Source: Pseudomonadota bacterium | Lineage (GTDB): Bacteria > Pseudomonadota > Alphaproteobacteria > Rhodobacterales > Rhodobacteraceae | Assembly: GCA_021779835.1 (NCBI GenBank) | Contig: JAJXZX010000014.1 | Location: 1-64,000 of the forward strand | Length of the DNA: 64,000 nucleotides | Reading direction: 5' to 3' | In this document: positions 46,455-55,394 of the stretch, one piece after another | How the letters are laid out: each line of letters opens with the position of its first letter | Position numbering within the stretch: position 1 is the first letter of the stretch | Translations under genes and position numbers: made by a program | Notes under the pieces: model-generated | Database searches by the model: none | Told to the model about the DNA's origin: nothing | What the model saw: only the letters and a program-made list of their open reading frames with translations

Positions 46455-46982
46455 TCAACGCCACATAACGCTCAATTGCAGGTTCTGGTACATGCCCCAC
46501 ATCGAGGTAATCAGGATCGCCACCATCCCGATCGCCTGAACGGTAAAGCGATGCCAATGCAACCGGCGCTGCAAGGCCGCACCGGCATTTTCGCCCGCTT
46601 CGATGCGCCGCGCGGTTACCAGGCTTAACACGCCGACCAGGCTCATCGGTGCCATCAACAGAAACAGAGCCTGCGCGAACTCCACATGGTAGTAAAACCC
46701 AAGCGTCACCAGAGTTGTCAGCGCAAAGAACAAAAACCCCAGTAACCACAGGCCAGAGGTGCGCGCGATAAACAGATAACGCCCGACGTTGATGCGCGTC
46801 AGATCCTCCAGATCGGACTGCGCCTGCCCGCCTTGAGTGCGCGCACGCGACACCATGTCATAAGGCACGCCCAGCACATAATGGCTGGCAGAGGACCATA
46901 AAACCGCCAGTGCAATCCAGAACCAAAGGTTGGAAAACGACCGCAGATCAATCAAGTGGTGGATGGTCTGGTAGATACTCAC
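46455..46982 (-). CDS. Conserved four-helix membrane protein of unknown function
   Basis: A 175-residue protein with four hydrophobic segments (about 18-38, 76-98, 104-125, 143-163) and an internal loop GVPYDMVSRARTQGGQAQSDLEDL. I recall Rhodobacteraceae proteins of this form annotated as 'component of SufBCD complex', but nothing in the sequence supports a Suf role. The start MSIYQTIHHLIDLRSFSNLWFWIA is typical of the group. It lies just upstream of mfd on the same strand and is divergent from hemB. Confidence 0.6.
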   Translation of the reverse strand: MSIYQTIHHLIDLRSFSNLWFWIALAVLWSSASHYVLGVPYDMVSRARTQGGQAQSDLEDLTRINVGRYLFIARTSGLWLLGFLFFALTTLVTLGFYYHVEFAQALFLLMAPMSLVGVLSLVTARRIEAGENAGAALQRRLHWHRFTVQAIGMVAILITSMWGMYQNLQLSVMWR

Positions 46983-47101
46983 GCCTGCGCCTCACACCTG
47001 TTTTTCGCCACCGTAGTGGCTCGGTCCGGGAATTCCTACCCTTGAGATGTCGGGAAAACCATGCCACGCAGGCATTGTCCATCCAAGTCCGGAATTTGCC
47101 G

Positions 47102-48106
47102 ATGCGCTCCACCCTCGCCGCCTTCCCCGCCGCCCGTTTTCGCCGCACCCGCGCCAGCGCCGCGCTGCGCGACCTGACGCAGGAAAACCGCCTGTCGGTC
47201 AAGGATCTGATCTGGCCAGTATTCATCCGCGACGGCAAGGATATGGTTGAACCGATCGCCTCGATGCCCGGCGTCCCTCGCCTTTCGATCGACCGCGTGG
47301 TGATGGCGGCGGAAGAGGCGGCAACCCTTGGCATTCCGGCGATTTGCCTGTTTCCCTACACCGATCCCGCCCTGAAAACCGAGACCTGCGAAGAGGCATG
47401 GAACCCCGACAACCTTGCCAACCGCGCCATTCGCGCCATTAAAGCCGCCGTGCCGCAGATCGCGGTAATGACGGATGTGGCGCTTGACCCCTACAACGCC
47501 AACGGCCACGACGGCCTCGTGCGCGACGGCATCATCGTGAACGACGAAACCGTCGAGGCGCTGGTGAAAATGGCGCTCGCGCAGGCCGACTCGGGCGCTG
47601 ATATCCTTGGTCCCTCGGATATGATGGACGGCCGCATCGGTGCGATGCGCGCGGCGTTAGAGGCGGCGGGTCACAAGGATGTGACGATCCTGTCCTACTC
47701 TGCCAAATATGCCAGCGCCTTTTACGGCCCGTTCCGCGATGCGGTCGGCGCGTCCGGCGCGCTGAAGGGCGATAAAAAGACCTATCAGATGAACCCCGGC
47801 AATTCCGACGAGGCGCTGCGCCTGATCGCGCGCGATCTGTCAGAGGGCGCGGATATGGTGATGGTGAAACCGGGGATGCCCTATCTCGACATCTGCCGAC
47901 GGGTGAAGGACACCTTCGGCGTGCCGACCTATGCCTATCAGGTCTCGGGCGAATATTCGATGATCCGGGGCGCTGCCGACCACGGCTGGATCGACGGCGA
48001 AAAGGCGATGATGGAAAGCCTGCTCGCCTTCAAGCGCGCGGGCTGTGACGGCATCCTGACCTACTTCGCCCCCGCCGCCGCGCGCCTGCTTGGCCCCGCA
48101 TACTGA
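47102..48106 (+). CDS. hemB: Porphobilinogen synthase (delta-aminolevulinate dehydratase)
   Basis: Condenses two 5-aminolevulinate molecules to porphobilinogen for haem and bacteriochlorophyll. The 334-residue TIM barrel has the Schiff-base Lys pair in ILSYSAKYASAFYGP and MVKPGMPYLD. The metal loop MTDVALDPYNANGHDG lacks the Cys triad of zinc enzymes and has Asp residues, so the protein should be of the Mg/alkali-metal type. The start at 47102 was chosen since the longer open frame overlaps the divergent gene. Confidence 0.93.
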   Translation: MRSTLAAFPAARFRRTRASAALRDLTQENRLSVKDLIWPVFIRDGKDMVEPIASMPGVPRLSIDRVVMAAEEAATLGIPAICLFPYTDPALKTETCEEAWNPDNLANRAIRAIKAAVPQIAVMTDVALDPYNANGHDGLVRDGIIVNDETVEALVKMALAQADSGADILGPSDMMDGRIGAMRAALEAAGHKDVTILSYSAKYASAFYGPFRDAVGASGALKGDKKTYQMNPGNSDEALRLIARDLSEGADMVMVKPGMPYLDICRRVKDTFGVPTYAYQVSGEYSMIRGAADHGWIDGEKAMMESLLAFKRAGCDGILTYFAPAAARLLGPAY

Positions 48107-48237
48107 CCACAGCGCGCCTCGGCGTCGCTCCGCGCATCGCTTGCGTAAATCGGGTGACATAGAGTGAAAAACCCACTATCTTTAGTGGCAAGCGGTCGTC
48201 CAAGGCCCAGATAACAGGCAAGAGCAGAGGTATTCCC

Positions 48238-48798
48238 ATGAGCAATTTCACCAGACGCGGTTTCTTGGTCAGCGCAGGCTCCGTCGCCACTCTGACCGCC
48301 GCTTGCGGTAATGGCGTCGGCAATAATGGCGCTGCCACGATCGACGCGCGGGTTGATGCGACGCAGGCCTATCTGCACAGCACCTACCCCGGCACGGACG
48401 AGCTGAAGAGAAAGGCCGTCGGCATCCTCTACTTCCCGCTTATCACCGAGGCGGGCTTTGGCATCGGTGGTGCCTACGGCCGCGGCGCGCTGCGCATCAA
48501 TGGCACCACGGTCGATTACTATTCCGCCGTCCGCGGCACGATCGGTTTCCAGATCGGCGGACAGCAATATGCCCACGTCATCTACTTCATGACCGAACAG
48601 GCGCTGTCGGATTTCCGCAGCTCTTCGGGTTGGGCAATGGGCGCCGATGCGCGCTATGCGGTGTCCAACAAGGGCGGCAGCCTAGGTATCGACACCACCA
48701 CCGAGATGGCGCCGGTCGTGGCGCTGGTGTTCGGTCAGGCCGGTCTTATCGCCGGCGCGACGCTCGGCGGCACCAAATACACCCGTATCCTGCCGTAA
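48238..48798 (+). CDS. SYLF/YSC84-domain lipoprotein with Tat-type leader
   Basis: A 186-residue protein. The leader FTRRGFLVSAGSVATLTAAC has a twin-Arg and also a lipobox T-A-A-C at Cys23, so it is probably exported folded by Tat and then lipidated. The rest is a single SYLF (Ysc84) domain, about 55-186: ELKRKAVGILYFPLITEAGFGIGG, YYSAVRGTIGFQIGGQ, SLGIDTTTEMAPVVALVFGQAGLIAGATLGGTKYTRI. Such domains bind phosphoinositides in eukaryotes; the bacterial role is unknown. AGAGG precedes the ATG. It is a single-gene unit. Confidence 0.8.
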   Translation: MSNFTRRGFLVSAGSVATLTAACGNGVGNNGAATIDARVDATQAYLHSTYPGTDELKRKAVGILYFPLITEAGFGIGGAYGRGALRINGTTVDYYSAVRGTIGFQIGGQQYAHVIYFMTEQALSDFRSSSGWAMGADARYAVSNKGGSLGIDTTTEMAPVVALVFGQAGLIAGATLGGTKYTRILP

Positions 48799-48937
48799 CC
48801 CGCGCAAGCCTTTCGTCTTTCGCACAAAACACGCACAAGTGTGGCACCCGCCCTATTTGTGCCCAAATTTAATGCGATGCGATGCAGGGAATGGCAATCG
48901 AAACGACGTTACCTGACGTGAAGCTGAGGCGTTTTTC

Positions 48938-50191
48938 ATGAGTACCACTTATACCTATAACAACAACTTCGACATTTACGGCAACCCGCTGAACGGCGCG
49001 ACGCAGACCTCCACCGGCACAGGAGTTGGCGTCACCAGTATCTCCAGCCCCTCGCCGGGCGATAGCGGCAACGAGTTTGCGTTTTTTTCTGGTAACAGTG
49101 AAAGCGCAACCCTCGCGCTACCGTCGCTCAACTTGACGGCGACACAAGAGGTCACAAGCTTTACCGCCAGTATGAACCTGACGATTCAGACCGGCACCAA
49201 TGACACCTTCGGCAACAAAGAACCCGATGGTGTCAGCTTCAACTTCGGCGGTACTGCCACTGCAGGCGCTGAAGAGCAGGGCACCAACACCGGTCTTTCC
49301 GTCGACATCATTCCCTACCAATGGGCGTCTCCGGGCGGCGGCAATAACATGCTGATCAAATGGAACGGCGTCGTGATCGGCACGACCAGCTTGAACAACC
49401 TAGGCTCGACAACGGCCGGCGCGACCGGGACGTTCCAGATTGGCGTGGATGCCGCGGGGCATGTCACGGCAAGCTGGGGCAGTTTCTCGGTCAGCGCCAC
49501 CATCCCGTCCGATCAGTGGGCCACGACCAGCCAAAGCAACTTCAACTTCAACATCGCGGGCCGCACCGGCGGTAACGCTGGCACCGCCTATATCGACAAC
49601 GTCAAGCTCAGCGCCACCGTGGTCTGCTTTGCGCGCGGCACGCTGATTGAAACCGAAACCGGTCCCCGCCGTGTAGAGGATCTGGCGGCTGGTGATCGCA
49701 TCCTGACCGTGGACAATGGCTATCAACCGATCCGCTGGATCGGATGCAGCCGTGTGCCGGCGCAAGGCCGCCTCGCCCCGATCCGCATCAACACCGGCGT
49801 GCTTGGCAACACCCGTCCGCTTATCGTGTCACCGCACCATCGCCTGTTGATCAGCGGTTGGCGCGCCGAATTGCTGTTTGGCGAACCAGAGGTTCTGGTC
49901 GCAGCCAAAGCGCTGGTGAACGACCACTCGATCCTCCGTCAGGAAGGTGGCCACGTCGATTATTTCCACGTTCTGTTCGATCAGCATGAACTGATCTATG
50001 CCGAAGGTGCGGTGGCCGAAAGCCTGTTCCTTGGCGCGGAAAGCCTGACGGCGCTCAGCGATGAAGCGCGCGGAGAGATTGAATCGCTCTTCCCGGATCT
50101 TGCCGAAACTGGTGAAGTCGCGCACTTCATCACTGCACGTCGGGTGCTTACCAGCAATGAAACGCGCGCCCTGCAAGCGCGCGCTGCCTGA
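48938..50191 (+). CDS. Lectin-like beta-sandwich protein with C-terminal Hint domain
   Basis: A 417-residue protein. The first 225 residues are Asn/Thr/Gly-rich and resemble an L-type (concanavalin-like) lectin: FDIYGNPLNGATQTSTGTG, EPDGVSFNFGG, NMLIKWNGVVIGTTSL, FNFNIAGRTGGNAGTAYIDNV. From Cys230 a Hint domain begins: CFARGTLIETETGPRRVEDL with the block A Cys, then RILTVDNGYQPIRWIG and SPHHRLLISG (block F), then a domain reaching about residue 360. Hint domains self-splice or cleave at their first Cys, so the lectin part may be released or attached to another molecule. No signal peptide is present. A bidirectional terminator follows. Confidence 0.75.
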   Translation: MSTTYTYNNNFDIYGNPLNGATQTSTGTGVGVTSISSPSPGDSGNEFAFFSGNSESATLALPSLNLTATQEVTSFTASMNLTIQTGTNDTFGNKEPDGVSFNFGGTATAGAEEQGTNTGLSVDIIPYQWASPGGGNNMLIKWNGVVIGTTSLNNLGSTTAGATGTFQIGVDAAGHVTASWGSFSVSATIPSDQWATTSQSNFNFNIAGRTGGNAGTAYIDNVKLSATVVCFARGTLIETETGPRRVEDLAAGDRILTVDNGYQPIRWIGCSRVPAQGRLAPIRINTGVLGNTRPLIVSPHHRLLISGWRAELLFGEPEVLVAAKALVNDHSILRQEGGHVDYFHVLFDQHELIYAEGAVAESLFLGAESLTALSDEARGEIESLFPDLAETGEVAHFITARRVLTSNETRALQARAA

Positions 50192-50201
50192 TCTCACAAC
50201 G

Positions 50202-50234
50202 CCAAAAGCCCGCCCATACCGGGCGGGCTTTTGG
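50202..50234. terminator. Bidirectional rho-independent terminator
   Basis: CCAAAAGCCCGCCC (50202-50215), a 5-base loop, then its perfect 14-base complement to 50234. The A and T runs at either side allow function on both strands, ending the Hint gene and the convergent dehydrogenase gene at 50248. Confidence 0.9.
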
Positions 50235-50247
50235 CCTGCGCGAACTG

Positions 50248-51120
50248 TCAGCTCAACCGACGCAGCCGCTCGATCAACGACGAGGTATCCCAGCGCGCGC
50301 CGCCCATCGCCTGCACGTCCTTGTAGAACTGGTCCACCAGGGCCGTCATCGGCAAGGGCGCGCCAATCGCATCTGCGGTGTCCAGACAGATACCCAGATC
50401 CTTGCGCATCCAGTCCACGGCAAAGCCATAGTCGAACTTGCCCTCCAGCATGGTCTTGTGCCGGTTTGCCATCTGCCACGACCCTGCGGCACCCTGACTG
50501 ATGACCTCGACCACCGCCGCGCCATCAAGGCCCGCCTTCTCGCCAAAGCGCAGCGCCTCGGCCAAGCCCTGCACCAGCCCCGCGATGCAGATCTGGTTCA
50601 TCATCTTGGCCAACTGCCCCGCGCCGGTCTCCCCGATCCGCTTGCAGACGCGCGCATAGGCGGCAATCACAGCCTCGGCTTTGGCATAGGTCGTAGCCTC
50701 GCCGCCACACATCACCGACAACACGCCGTTCTCAGCCCCGGCTTGCCCGCCCGACACCGGCGCATCGACAAAGCCAAAGCCCATGCCCGAAGCCACTGCC
50801 GCCATCTCGCGCGTGATGCGTGCCGAAACCGTGGTGTGATCGACAAAGATCGCGCCCTTGGCCATGCCGCCGAAAGCGCCCTCAGCGCCAATGCAAACCT
50901 CGCGCAGATCGTCGTCATTGCCGACGCAGGCCATCACAAATTCGGCACCCACCGCAGCCTCACCCGGCGTTGCGCCCATCTTGCCGCCATGCTTGGCAAC
51001 CCAAGCCTCGGCCTTCGCGCGCGTGCGGTTATAGACCGTAACCTCGTGCCCGGCCTTCACCAGATGCCCAGCCATTGGGAAGCCCATGACTCCCAGCCCA
51101 AGAAATGCAACCTTCGCCAT
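50248..51120 (-). CDS. NAD-dependent beta-hydroxyacid dehydrogenase (3-hydroxyisobutyrate/GarR-like)
   Basis: A 290-residue oxidoreductase with the N-terminal dinucleotide motif GLGVMGFPMAGHLVKAGHEV, the substrate-binding VDAPVSGGQAGAENG near residue 117, the catalytic Lys in GAGQLAKMMNQ (about 170), and the all-helical C-terminal domain. The family oxidises 3-hydroxyisobutyrate, tartronate semialdehyde or similar acids. The exact substrate is not fixed by these motifs. It is a single gene, divergent from the acylase gene with a 73-base gap and convergent with the Hint gene. Confidence 0.85.
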   Translation of the reverse strand: MAKVAFLGLGVMGFPMAGHLVKAGHEVTVYNRTRAKAEAWVAKHGGKMGATPGEAAVGAEFVMACVGNDDDLREVCIGAEGAFGGMAKGAIFVDHTTVSARITREMAAVASGMGFGFVDAPVSGGQAGAENGVLSVMCGGEATTYAKAEAVIAAYARVCKRIGETGAGQLAKMMNQICIAGLVQGLAEALRFGEKAGLDGAAVVEVISQGAAGSWQMANRHKTMLEGKFDYGFAVDWMRKDLGICLDTADAIGAPLPMTALVDQFYKDVQAMGGARWDTSSLIERLRRLS

Positions 51121-51193
51121 GACTTCCCCCCAGCGCGCGTTTCGATTATCCCCTACCTAACGACTTCCCCCCAGCCGTCAAGTTGAGGCACCC

Positions 51194-53656
51194 ATGGCGA
51201 CCGTGTTCCGCTGGCTCTTGCGTATCTTTACCGCCCTGATCGTGCTGGGTGGCATCACGCTGGTGCTTGCCTATTATTTTCTGTCACGCTCGCTGCCGGA
51301 CTATTCGGCGCACTATCAGACGCCCGGCCTCTCGGCACCGATGCAAATTGTGCGCACCAATACTGACGTGCCGCATATCTTCGGCGCCACCGATGCCGAC
51401 AGCTACTACGGCCTTGGCTTCGCGCAGGCGCAGGACAGGCTGTGGCAAATGACCCTGCTGCGCCGCACCGCGCAGGGCCGCCTGTCAGAGCTTTTCGGCC
51501 CGAGTCAGGTGAAAACCGATGAACTGCTGCGCCGTCTCGACCTTTACGGCCTTGCCGTGCAAAGCGTCGCCGCGCAGGACGACCAGACCAAGGCAGCCCT
51601 TGAGGCCTATGCGCGCGGCGTCAATGCCTGGATCGACATCGTCAACAAACAGGCGCTTGGCCGTGGCGCGCCTGAATTCTTCCTGTTCGGCAACCAGATC
51701 GCGACGTGGACCCCCGCCGACTCCATTGCCATCATCAAACTGATGGCGCTTAACCTGTCCTCGCATCTGGAATCCGAGGTCCTGCGCGCCCGTGTTTCCC
51801 TTATCATGCCGCCGGAACGGGTGAAGGACATCCTGCCCGACGCCGCCGATCCCGCCATCGCCGCCCTGCCGAAATACTCCAGCCTGTTTCCCACCGTGCA
51901 GCCCAGCTATGCCGATCTGAACATCAGCCAGGACCCCCTGTCGCCGATCCCCGCCCCCGACATGGGTGGCGCATCAAACGCCTGGGCCGCCGCGCCCTCG
52001 CGCTCGGCCGCTGGCGGCTCGCTGCTGGCCAATGACCCGCACCTGGCCTTCACCGCGCCCTCGATCTGGTATCTTGCCCGCCTCAAACTCGCCTCGGGCG
52101 ATGTGATCGGCGCCACCATCCCCGGCACCCCCATCGTCATGCTGGGCCGGTCCGAGAAACTGGGCTGGGGTCTGACCTCCTCCTACCTCGACGACCAGGA
52201 CGTGCATATCGAGAAGGTGAACCCCGATAATCCGCAGGAATATCTGACGCCGACCGGCTACAAACCTTTCATCACGCGCCAGTCGATCATCAATATCAAG
52301 GGCGCCGCCCCGATCACCCTCACCCTGCGCTGGACTGACAACGGCCCGGTGCTGCCCGGCTCGCTTTATAACCTCAAAGACATCACGCCGGTCGGCTACG
52401 TCACCTCGCTGTCGTGGACAGCGCTAAGCCCGAATGACACCTCGATGACCGCCGCCATCCACCTTATGGGCGCGCATTCGGTGGACGAGGCGATCAAGGC
52501 CGGCGCGCTGTTCATCGCGCCGTCGCAAAACCTTATGCTGGCTGACAAGAATGGCATCGCCATGCAGATGATAGGCGCGATGCCGAAACGTGACGCGCGC
52601 AACACCACGCAGGGGCGGATGCCCAACCAAGGCTGGCTGCCGGAAAACCGCTGGAACGGCATGTTCCCCTACTCCGACAACCCCAGCTTTGTAAACCCGG
52701 CCAGCGGTATCCTTGGCAACACCAACAACAAGATGATCGACCGGCCTTTCCCCAACAACGTCTCGTTCGACTGGGGCGACACCGAGCGTATCAAGCGCTG
52801 GCTTGACCTGATGAAAACCCGCGAGGTTCATACCCGCGAAAGCTTTATCGAGGCGCAACTGGATACCGTCAGCCCCGCCGCGCGTGATCTGCTGCCCTTG
52901 GTCGCGAAAGACCTGTGGTTCTCGGGCGAGGATGCCCCCGAAGGCACGCCGCTGCGGATGCGCCAGCGCGCGCTCAAGCTGCTGGCTGCATGGAACGGCG
53001 ATATGAACGAACATATGCCAGAGCCGCTGATTTACGCGGCATGGATGAAATTCCTGCAAGACCGCATCATCCGGGATGAGCTTGGCCCCCTCGCCGATGC
53101 CTTCACCCATATCAACCCGGTGTTCCTTGAACGCGTGTTCCGCAACACCGACGGCGCCGCGAAATGGTGCGACGTGGTGCAGACCACGCCAGTCGAGACA
53201 TGCACCGACATGGCGCGCATGTCGCTGGACGATGCGCTTTTGTGGCTGTCGCAGCGCTATGGCACCAACATCGAAAGCTGGCGCTGGGGCGACGCGCATC
53301 AGGCCGCGCATGACCATCCGGTGTTGGGCCGCATCCCGATTCTGCGTTACTTCGTCAACATCCGCCAATCGGTCAGCGGTGGCGACTTCACCTTGAACCG
53401 AGGCCAGACCATCGGCACCGGCCCCAACCCCTTCCTCGATGTCCACGGCGCTGGCTACCGCGGCGTCTATGACTTCGCCGACCCAGACAGCTCGGTGTTT
53501 ATCACCTCGACCGGCCAATCCGGCCAGCCGCTCAGCCGCTTCTATGATGATCTGGGCGAGCTTTGGCGGCGCGGCGAATACATCCCGATGTCGTTAGACC
53601 CCGCACTCGCCCGCGCCGGAGCGGTGGGGATCACCACGTTGACGCCAACACCATAG
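51194..53656 (+). CDS. Penicillin acylase family protein (Ntn hydrolase)
   Basis: An 820-residue precursor that cuts itself to give a Ser N-terminus. An N-terminal hydrophobic segment (about 5-28) anchors or exports it. The alpha region carries DSYYGLGFAQAQDRLWQM, and the cleavage site is at GGA-S261-NAW, making Ser261 the nucleophile of the beta chain, which continues SLLANDPHLAFTAPSIWY. The beta chain motifs GTPIVMLGRSEKLGWG and ILGNTNNKMIDRPFP are typical. The family cleaves amides, including acyl-homoserine lactones and cephalosporins; the substrate is unknown here. A hairpin follows the stop. Confidence 0.85.
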   Translation: MATVFRWLLRIFTALIVLGGITLVLAYYFLSRSLPDYSAHYQTPGLSAPMQIVRTNTDVPHIFGATDADSYYGLGFAQAQDRLWQMTLLRRTAQGRLSELFGPSQVKTDELLRRLDLYGLAVQSVAAQDDQTKAALEAYARGVNAWIDIVNKQALGRGAPEFFLFGNQIATWTPADSIAIIKLMALNLSSHLESEVLRARVSLIMPPERVKDILPDAADPAIAALPKYSSLFPTVQPSYADLNISQDPLSPIPAPDMGGASNAWAAAPSRSAAGGSLLANDPHLAFTAPSIWYLARLKLASGDVIGATIPGTPIVMLGRSEKLGWGLTSSYLDDQDVHIEKVNPDNPQEYLTPTGYKPFITRQSIINIKGAAPITLTLRWTDNGPVLPGSLYNLKDITPVGYVTSLSWTALSPNDTSMTAAIHLMGAHSVDEAIKAGALFIAPSQNLMLADKNGIAMQMIGAMPKRDARNTTQGRMPNQGWLPENRWNGMFPYSDNPSFVNPASGILGNTNNKMIDRPFPNNVSFDWGDTERIKRWLDLMKTREVHTRESFIEAQLDTVSPAARDLLPLVAKDLWFSGEDAPEGTPLRMRQRALKLLAAWNGDMNEHMPEPLIYAAWMKFLQDRIIRDELGPLADAFTHINPVFLERVFRNTDGAAKWCDVVQTTPVETCTDMARMSLDDALLWLSQRYGTNIESWRWGDAHQAAHDHPVLGRIPILRYFVNIRQSVSGGDFTLNRGQTIGTGPNPFLDVHGAGYRGVYDFADPDSSVFITSTGQSGQPLSRFYDDLGELWRRGEYIPMSLDPALARAGAVGITTLTPTP

Positions 53657-53684
53657 GGCGGGGTTCCCCGTGCCCTATAGGTGT
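53648..53684. terminator. Hairpin between convergent acylase and hflX genes
   Basis: ACACC and ATAGGGC pair with GCCCTAT and AGGTGT with one bulge, and GGGGTTCCCC adds an inner stem. The stem includes the last codons of the acylase and lies before the hflX stop at 53691. No T-run follows, so it may be an RNA stability element or a weak terminator. Confidence 0.5.
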
Positions 53685-53690
53685 CGTGAC

Positions 53691-54980
53691 TTACTCAGGC
53701 GTTGCGCCGTGCAACATTTCCCGAAAGCGCTTTTCCTGCCGCGCCGTCCAACGAACCGAAACCCGGTATCCCTCGTCGGTTTCGATCTCGGAAATCACCA
53801 GCCCCTGCTCAAACAACCAGGCCCGAACCCGACCCTCGGCAAAGGGGATCAAGACCTCCCGCTCGGTCTTTTCTTCTTCCAGCATTTCGGAAATCAGATC
53901 GGTCAACCCCGCGATCCCATCCCCGTTCAGCGCCGAAATCGCCCGGATCGTCTCACTCCGCCCCGCCTGCGTTTCCAGCGCGGCCCGCGCCTCGCCCTCG
54001 GTCAGGTCGATCTTGTTCCAGACCTCGATCATTGGCACATCTGCCTTCACGCCAAGGCTGGTCAGAATATCCGCTACATCCTTCGCCTGCTCGGCCGTTT
54101 CGGGATGCGAAATGTCGCGGACATGCAGGATCAGATCGGCCTCCAGCACCTCCTCCAAGGTCGCACGGAAAGCGGCAACCAACTGGGTCGGCAGATCCGA
54201 GATGAACCCGACCGTATCCGACAAGATCACCTTGCGCCCCGAAGGCAGCACCACGCCCCGCATCGTCGGGTCAAGCGTGGCGAACAGCATATCCTTGGCC
54301 AGCACATCCGCGCCAGTCATACGGTTGAACAAGGTCGATTTCCCGGCGTTGGTATAGCCGACCAGCGCCACGATCGGAAACGGCACCTTTTTGCGCGACG
54401 CGCGGTGCAACTCGCGGGTTTTCACCACGCGCTCCAGCTGCTTCTTGATCTGCAGCACCTGATCGTCAATCGCGCGCCGGTCCGCCTCGATCTGCGTCTC
54501 GCCGGGGCCACCGACAAAGCCAAAGCCGCCGCGCTGCCGTTCAAGATGGGTCCAGGCCCGCACAAGCCGGGTGCGCTGAAAGCTGAGCGCCGCAAGCTCG
54601 ACTTGCAGCACCCCTTCGCGCGTCCGCGCCCGGTTGGCGAAAATCTCCAGAATAAGGCCGGTGCGGTCCAGCAGCTTGACGCCCCATTCCTTTTCAAGGT
54701 TGCGCTGCTGCACCGGCGTCACCGGACCGTCAACCAGAACGAGGCCAACCTCCAGCTCCTCGAACCGCGCTTTCAGCTCGGCGACCTTGCCTGATCCGAA
54801 CAGCATCCCCGGCGTGACCTTGGGTAAGCGAACAGAATCCGCGCCCATGACCTCCAGATCCGGCAGCGCCGCCGCCAGCGACACAGCCTCGGCCAGCGCA
54901 TGTTCTGGCGTGCGCCGGGTTCGGGCGGATTTCAGGTCCGGATGCAGCACATAGGCACGCATCGCGCCCTCGTCAGACAT
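53691..54980 (-). CDS. hflX: Ribosome-associated GTPase HflX
   Basis: A 429-residue translational GTPase that binds and splits the 70S ribosome under stress. The N-terminal HflX domain (about 1-190) is rich in helices and includes GGFGFVGGPGETQIEADRR. The G domain starts at IVALVGYTNAGKSTLFN (G1), with ATLDPTMRG (G2), SDTVGFI (G3), and VWNKIDL (G4). It is directly downstream of hfq with an 8-base gap, the conserved hfq-hflX order. The convergent acylase gene ends 34 bases away. Confidence 0.92.
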   Translation of the reverse strand: MSDEGAMRAYVLHPDLKSARTRRTPEHALAEAVSLAAALPDLEVMGADSVRLPKVTPGMLFGSGKVAELKARFEELEVGLVLVDGPVTPVQQRNLEKEWGVKLLDRTGLILEIFANRARTREGVLQVELAALSFQRTRLVRAWTHLERQRGGFGFVGGPGETQIEADRRAIDDQVLQIKKQLERVVKTRELHRASRKKVPFPIVALVGYTNAGKSTLFNRMTGADVLAKDMLFATLDPTMRGVVLPSGRKVILSDTVGFISDLPTQLVAAFRATLEEVLEADLILHVRDISHPETAEQAKDVADILTSLGVKADVPMIEVWNKIDLTEGEARAALETQAGRSETIRAISALNGDGIAGLTDLISEMLEEEKTEREVLIPFAEGRVRAWLFEQGLVISEIETDEGYRVSVRWTARQEKRFREMLHGATPE

Positions 54981-54988
54981 CGGGGCGA

Positions 54989-55222
54989 TCAGTCTTCACC
55001 GTCGTAAAGGCTGATCGGCTGGCCCGGCATGATGGTCGAGATTGCATGCTTATAGACCAGTTGCGACTGCCCATCGCGGCGCAGGAGAACGCAGAAATTG
55101 TCAAACCAAGTGATTACACCTTGCAGCTTGACGCCATTAATCAGGAAAATCGTGACAGGAATTTTTGTCTTGCGGACATGATTGAGAAACGCGTCCTGCA
55201 AATTCTGTTTATCGGCGGCCAT
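54989..55222 (-). CDS. hfq: RNA chaperone Hfq
   Basis: A 77-residue hexameric RNA chaperone that pairs small RNAs with mRNAs. Sm1 ([25 protein letters not shown]) and Sm2 with the YKHAISTI motif are complete. The C-terminal tail is very short, ending DGED, as in alphaproteobacteria. A purine-rich AAAGGC site precedes the ATG. The gap of 172 bases to ntrX has no trkA, which I expect between them in relatives. The presence of Hfq supports functional sRNAs such as the one proposed at 36936-37011. Confidence 0.95.
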   Translation of the reverse strand: MAADKQNLQDAFLNHVRKTKIPVTIFLINGVKLQGVITWFDNFCVLLRRDGQSQLVYKHAISTIMPGQPISLYDGED

Positions 55223-55394
55223 CTTTTTGCCTTTGTTTTTTATCGCGCTGGTGGTCGTCTTTGTCCCTCGGCTTTGATCCGATGGTTATGAGCCGAAGTA
55301 TGGAGTGGTAAACGAGGAGATTCCAGCCCAAAAAACAGTCCGTTATGGACCTACCTGACGACCATTGCGCGAAACCGCGGGAAGGCGATGCCCC

